A stretch of 64,000 bases of DNA. Origin: Segetibacter sp. (GTDB lineage Bacteria; Bacteroidota; Bacteroidia; Chitinophagales; Chitinophagaceae). Of the stretch, positions 60,258-64,000 are shown one piece after another; the first letter of the stretch is position 1, and the number at the start of each line of letters is the position of its first letter. The notes below the pieces were generated by a model. That model did not search any database, was not told where the DNA came from, and was given only the letters and a program-made list of their open reading frames with translations. The DNA lies in the NCBI GenBank assembly GCA_028288485.1, contig JAQBNO010000156.1, positions 1-64,000 on the forward strand, read 5' to 3'. A program made the translations under genes and the position numbers.

Positions 60258-61430
60258 TTAAATTACTTCCAACATTTCCGGGTGATATTGCTGCGCAAGT
60301 TTTTGAAGATCTTCTTCATCCACTTCTTTCTTCTTGTCTGCCAGTTGTAAAAAACTTTCGTATAACGAGTCAATGTCGTTACGGGTAAAGATAAATCCTA
60401 ACTTTTGAAAGCGATAGGCCAGGGCACTTCTTCCGCTTCGGGCAGTTAAAACGTTCTTACTACTTTCTGCGCCAACATCTTCCGGGTTAATCGTTTCGTA
60501 GGTAGTCGCGTCTTTTAAAAATCCATCCTGGTGAATGCCGGAGGAATGTGAAAACGCGTTAGAACCTACAATTGCTTTGTTTGGCTGAACCGGCATGCGC
60601 ATTGTATCGGAAACCAGTCGGCTTAAAGGGTTTAATTGTTGCGTTTTGATATTGGTATAATATCCCAATTCTCTGTGTTGCTTAATGATCATGACGACTT
60701 CCTCGAGAGAAGTGTTACCTGCTCTTTCGCCTAACCCGTTAATGGTGCACTCGATTTGTTGTGCGCCGTTAATTATACCGGCAATTGCATTTGCAGTTGC
60801 CAGCCCGAGGTCGTTGTGACAGTGACACGAAATAATGGCACGATCTATATTAGGAACATTATTTTTTAAGTAAGCTATCTTTTCGCCGTATTGGTTAGGA
60901 AGGCAATAACCGGTAGTGTCGGGAATATTTACCGTTGAAGCGCCTGCTTTAATCACTGCTTCTATAACTCTTGCAAGGTATTCTATGTCGGTTCGGCCAG
61001 CGTCTTCGGCATAAAATTCAACATCGTCTGTAAAGTTTCTTGCCCATTTTACGCATTGAATAGCTCTTAGTAAAATGTCTTCCCTATTTGAATTGAATTT
61101 TCCTTTTATGTGATAATCAGATGTGCCTATGCCGGTATGAATTCGTGGTCGTTTTGCATATTTTAAAGCCTGGGCCGCCACTTCGATATCTTTTTGAACT
61201 GCACGGGTTAAGCCGCAAACAGTTGCATTTTTGATTGTTTTCGAAATCATATTCACCGACTCATAATCTCCCGGGCTGGAAATAGGAAAGCCGGCTTCTA
61301 TAATGTCTACCCCAAGATCTTCAAGCTTTAATGCCAAATCTACTTTTTCAAGAGTATTAAGCTTACATCCGGGAACCTGCTCACCATCCCTAAGAGTGGT
61401 ATCGAAAATGTAAACCTGTTTGTCTTGCAT
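60258..61430 (-). CDS. leuA: 2-isopropylmalate synthase, short form
   Basis: 390 residues. Condenses acetyl-CoA with 2-oxoisovalerate, the first leucine-specific step. The catalytic start [16 protein letters not shown], the metal His pair in [15 protein letters not shown], and [17 protein letters not shown] are present. It ends just past the second subdomain (about residue 385), lacking the C-terminal LeuA dimer domain that binds leucine in longer forms, so feedback control through that domain is unlikely. Homocitrate- or citramalate-type specificity cannot be fully excluded, but the neighbours favour LeuA. First gene of the operon. Confidence 0.9.
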   Translation of the reverse strand: MQDKQVYIFDTTLRDGEQVPGCKLNTLEKVDLALKLEDLGVDIIEAGFPISSPGDYESVNMISKTIKNATVCGLTRAVQKDIEVAAQALKYAKRPRIHTGIGTSDYHIKGKFNSNREDILLRAIQCVKWARNFTDDVEFYAEDAGRTDIEYLARVIEAVIKAGASTVNIPDTTGYCLPNQYGEKIAYLKNNVPNIDRAIISCHCHNDLGLATANAIAGIINGAQQIECTINGLGERAGNTSLEEVVMIIKQHRELGYYTNIKTQQLNPLSRLVSDTMRMPVQPNKAIVGSNAFSHSSGIHQDGFLKDATTYETINPEDVGAESSKNVLTARSGRSALAYRFQKLGFIFTRNDIDSLYESFLQLADKKKEVDEEDLQKLAQQYHPEMLEVI

Positions 61431-61503
61431 AAATCTAATTTTTATGAGATGAAAATCAGGGAGTTTATATTTGTAACTGCTTATTACATGGTTTAAACTA
61501 CCT

Positions 61504-61536
61504 GTGCCTTCGAAATTAACCCTGTTTACCAGGCAC
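61504..61536 (-). promoter_or_regulatory. Leader hairpins upstream of leuA
   Basis: On the minus strand GTGCCT and AGGCAC (6 bp) enclose 21 nt, while an inner CCTG/CAGG pair uses part of the same arm, so the two stems exclude each other. It lies about 75-105 nt before leuA. No leucine-rich leader peptide is evident. Confidence 0.25.
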
Positions 61537-61631
61537 TTAAAAACAATATTGAAGGTTATTTACACTAATGAAATAAGCAACGCCCTTTTGAAACCCTTAC
61601 TGGTATTGACTTTCAGAATAAAAAATATACG

Positions 61632-63185
61632 ATGCCCAACAGGTCCACCGATGCGTTGTTTCAACTAATTCACACAATGGAGAAGTCGGAAAAGCGCAAT
61701 TTTAAATTATATGTTACCCGAAACACTGCAACAGAAGACTTGAAAATTATACAAGTGTTCGACGCATTAGACAAAATGAATGAGTATGATGAGGAAATGT
61801 TACTGAAGAAAAGCCCTTCTGTAAAAAAACAACAACTCTCTAACATTAAGGCTCATTTATACAAGCAACTGCTTGCCAGTTTGAGGCTGTTGAAAACAAA
61901 TGAGAACATTCATATTCAATTACACGAACAATTGGATTATGCTCACTTGTTGTATAATAAGGGACTATACCTGCAGAGCCTGAAGATGATCGAAAAATTA
62001 AAGGAGACGGCCGTTCAACACAACCAGGTGACGTTTATGATGCAGGCCATTTTCCTTGAAAAAAATATTGAAGTACTGCACATAACACGCAGTATGGAAG
62101 ACAGGGCGGAAGTATTGGCATCTGAAGCAGAGCATTCGAGCAAACGATTGCATAGAATAACATTGCTTTCAAACCTTGCGCTTAAATTATATAGCTGGTA
62201 TATTAAAAACGGGCACGCCAGAAATGAACAGGAGGCTGCAGCAATAAAACAGTATTTCGAGGAATCTCTGCCGTTCGAGGGAGACCAGGCTACCGGTTTT
62301 TACGAGAAGCTGTACTTCTTTCAAAGCTATTGCTGGTTTGCATTTATCCTGCAGGATTTTTTAATGTATTACCGCTATACCCAAAAATGGGTGGACCTGT
62401 TTGACAGGGAGCCCTTCATGATTGAAATTGAAACAGCGCATTATATTAAAGGTATGCACAACCTGATCAGTGCCAATTTTGATTTAAAGAACCACAAAAA
62501 GTTCGAGGAATACCTGGATAAATTCGAACGATTTTCGCAAACAGAACTCGTAACAGGTAACGATAATAACAGGGTTCAATCATTTGTTTACATTCATATT
62601 GCCAAGCTGAACAAGCATTTTATGGAGGGCACTTTTTCGGAGGGTTTATTGCTGGTGCCACATATCGAACAAAAGATCAAAGAGTATTCGTTATACCTCG
62701 ACCGGCACCGGATACTTGTGTTCTATTACAAGATCAGCTCGCTTTATTTCGGAAGTGGTGATTATGATAAAACGATCTCTTTTTTAAATAAGATCATTAA
62801 CTGGAAGGTGGACCTTCGAACCGACCTGCAATGTTATGCACGACTGCTGCACCTGCTTGCCCATTATGAAATCGGGAATTTTGATATACTGGAGTACCTC
62901 ATAAAATCGGTTTACCGCTTTATGGCGAAAATGGAAAACCTGAGTATTGTAGAAGAAGAGATCTTTAAATTCCTCCGTAATTCCTTCCACTTGAGTTATC
63001 GAAAAATAAGACCGGAATTTGAAAAGCTCTTGGTTAAATTAAAGAGTATTGAAAACAATCGTTTTGAAACCCGCGCTTTTTCTTACCTCGACATCATTTC
63101 ATGGCTGGAAAGCAAGGTGTACGAAAAGCCTTTTCAAACCATCATTAAAGAAAAAAGCAATAAGTTGTTGCAGGGAAGCCATTAA
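61632..63185 (+). CDS. Conserved Bacteroidota helical-repeat protein, unknown function
   Basis: 517 residues, no signal peptide. Almost entirely alpha-helical, with TPR-like pairs such as LLYNKGLYLQSLKMIEKLKE and YFGSGDYDKTISFLNKIINW, suggesting a solenoid for protein contacts. The opening MPNRSTDALFQLIHTMEKSE KRNFK-type start is familiar from uncharacterised Bacteroidota proteins. It is divergent from leuA with about 200 bp between them, which would hold both promoters. No catalytic motif is visible; I cannot assign a role. Confidence 0.75.
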   Translation: MPNRSTDALFQLIHTMEKSEKRNFKLYVTRNTATEDLKIIQVFDALDKMNEYDEEMLLKKSPSVKKQQLSNIKAHLYKQLLASLRLLKTNENIHIQLHEQLDYAHLLYNKGLYLQSLKMIEKLKETAVQHNQVTFMMQAIFLEKNIEVLHITRSMEDRAEVLASEAEHSSKRLHRITLLSNLALKLYSWYIKNGHARNEQEAAAIKQYFEESLPFEGDQATGFYEKLYFFQSYCWFAFILQDFLMYYRYTQKWVDLFDREPFMIEIETAHYIKGMHNLISANFDLKNHKKFEEYLDKFERFSQTELVTGNDNNRVQSFVYIHIAKLNKHFMEGTFSEGLLLVPHIEQKIKEYSLYLDRHRILVFYYKISSLYFGSGDYDKTISFLNKIINWKVDLRTDLQCYARLLHLLAHYEIGNFDILEYLIKSVYRFMAKMENLSIVEEEIFKFLRNSFHLSYRKIRPEFEKLLVKLKSIENNRFETRAFSYLDIISWLESKVYEKPFQTIIKEKSNKLLQGSH

Positions 63186-63207
63186 CGGGAGATGGTGGTT
63201 TGATTTT

Positions 63208-63345
63208 TTATGATACCAGCTTCGGCTTCCATCGCACCATCATCTTGCCTTTAGGCGAGACCGCTTTATCGCCATAACGCTTTGCAGCCTTAGTCTCAGT
63301 TTTAATTTTCTTAAAAAAAGTAACGGCTTCTGCATGAAATATTTA
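63208..63345 (-). other. Coding-like open stretch without a start codon
   Basis: On the minus strand the frame reads AEAVTFFKKIKTETKAAKRY, then GDKAVSPKGKMMVRWKPKLV and a stop at 63208-63210, in phase for 45 codons. It overlaps the dctA start on the other strand and has no ATG before its last quarter. It may be the tail of a lost small basic protein or chance. Confidence 0.2.
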
Positions 63346-64000
63346 AAGGTTCTGTATGTTCAGGTAATAATAGGCATTATTGCAGGTGTTATAGTTGGGT
63401 GGTTGTTTCCTTCGTTCTCCCCCGTGGCCAAAATGATCAGCGACATGTTTATTAATATGATCAGGATGGTGATAGCCCCGGTAATATTTTTTACAATTGT
63501 TCTGGGTATTGCTGGTGCCGGAGATATGAAAAAAGTGGGCAGGGTAGGTGGAAAGGGACTGCTGTATTTTGAAATTGTTACAACGATTGCTATCATTATC
63601 GGTCTTGTTGTTGCCAACATCATAAAGCCCGGTGCCGGGGTTGATCACAATACTGTCGCCGGTGCAAATCCTACAGCTATTCCGGGTGATGGAAAAGGAC
63701 TTGACTGGCACGAATTCGTTTTGCACATAGTGCCCACCAACATTGTAGATGCGTTTGCAAAAGGAGACATTATTCAAATATTGTTCTTTGGTATTTTATT
63801 CAGCGTTGGACTGAAGCAGCTAGGAAGTTATGGCGAAACTGTAACGGCAACTTTTCAAAAGCTGAACAAAGTATTGTTCAACGTTCTTAAAATAGTAATG
63901 AAGGTAAGTCCGCTGGGCGCCTTCGGCGGAATGGCCTACACAATCGGAAAATTTGGTTTTACCAGTCTTGCATTGCTAGGCAAGTTGATGCTCACATTTT
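63334..64000 (+). CDS. dctA: C4-dicarboxylate:cation symporter (DctA-type), 5' part
   Basis: The first 222 residues are in the window and the gene runs off its end. It begins MKYLKVLYVQVIIGIIAGVI and continues with NMIRMVIAPVIFFTIVLGIAGAGDMKKVGRVGGKG in pieces typical of the DAACS family; PTNIVDAFAKGDIIQILFFGILF and KVSPLGAFGGMAYTIGKFG are characteristic of the DctA branch rather than GltP. It imports succinate, fumarate or malate with protons or sodium at the inner membrane. About half of the usual 420-450 residues is seen, with several membrane spans already clear. Confidence 0.88.
   Translation, partial: MKYLKVLYVQVIIGIIAGVIVGWLFPSFSPVAKMISDMFINMIRMVIAPVIFFTIVLGIAGAGDMKKVGRVGGKGLLYFEIVTTIAIIIGLVVANIIKPGAGVDHNTVAGANPTAIPGDGKGLDWHEFVLHIVPTNIVDAFAKGDIIQILFFGILFSVGLKQLGSYGETVTATFQKLNKVLFNVLKIVMKVSPLGAFGGMAYTIGKFGFTSLALLGKLMLTF

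Noticed and set aside
61431-61631. Leader-peptide attenuation of the leu/ilv operon
   Set aside because: No short frame rich in Leu, Val or Ile codons was found; only a weak 6-bp hairpin pair is present.

Overview
The window is chromosomal DNA of a Bacteroidota bacterium, most likely from the Chitinophagaceae or a close relative. The evidence is a type IX secretion (T9SS) outer-membrane protein PorV, a cell-surface protein ending in a T9SS type A sorting domain, Bacteroidota-restricted families (DUF4292, DUF4295 next to rpmB-rpmG, DUF1343/NamZ), short AT-rich leaders without obvious Shine-Dalgarno sequences, and promoters of the TTTG-N19-TAnnTTTG type. Almost all genes are housekeeping or metabolic. 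I see no phage, integrase, transposase, CRISPR array, rRNA or tRNA.

Layout. 1-600 is an array of interspersed-repeat copies. 666-7780 holds a glyoxalase-fold protein, the minus-strand set dut / DUF4292 / EnvC-like peptidase, ispF, porV, an orphan HsdR_N-type nuclease domain and AMP nucleosidase. 8150-17898 holds a two-domain peptide ABC ATPase, a cold-shock protein, a very large TraB/GumN-type protein, queA, a methyltransferase and lysC. 18040-25440 has PafA-type alkaline phosphatase, a lipoprotein, a VIT1-type metal transporter, rocD, the ribosomal operon rpmB-rpmG-DUF4295, and ftsY. 25523-33897 has folA, two methyltransferases, a LysM/double-psi-barrel protein, fmt, a NamZ-type exo-muramidase and an FKBP. 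34494-38923 is a two-gene surface-protein operon (SUMF1-like protein plus a seven-Ig-repeat T9SS substrate). 40810-49376 is a glycogen-to-trehalose operon in the order glgX-treZ-treY-malQ. 50353-61430 is a branched-chain amino acid operon in the order leuA-leuB-ilvE-ilvD-ilvB-ilvN-ilvC-ilvA, lacking leuC and leuD. A TPR-like protein and the start of a dctA-type symporter close the window.

How genes work together. GlgX debranches glycogen, TreY and TreZ turn the released maltodextrins into trehalose, and MalQ recycles short oligosaccharides. The ilv/leu cluster carries the pathway from threonine and pyruvate to isoleucine and valine, plus two of the leucine-specific steps. EnvC-like, NamZ-like and LysM proteins belong to cell-wall turnover.

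The most unusual content lies between genes. At least three families of short dispersed repeats occupy most intergenic gaps. One, about 60 bp long, appears to be mosaic: a constant right half is joined to one of three left halves, and two of these differ by three linked substitutions. I also found two decayed genes: a glyoxalase-family pseudogene with three in-frame stop codons inside the ilv operon (53072-53431), and a retropepsin-like protease gene broken by two frameshifts (26980-27364). A two-tier hairpin followed by a T-run lies between ilvC and ilvA.
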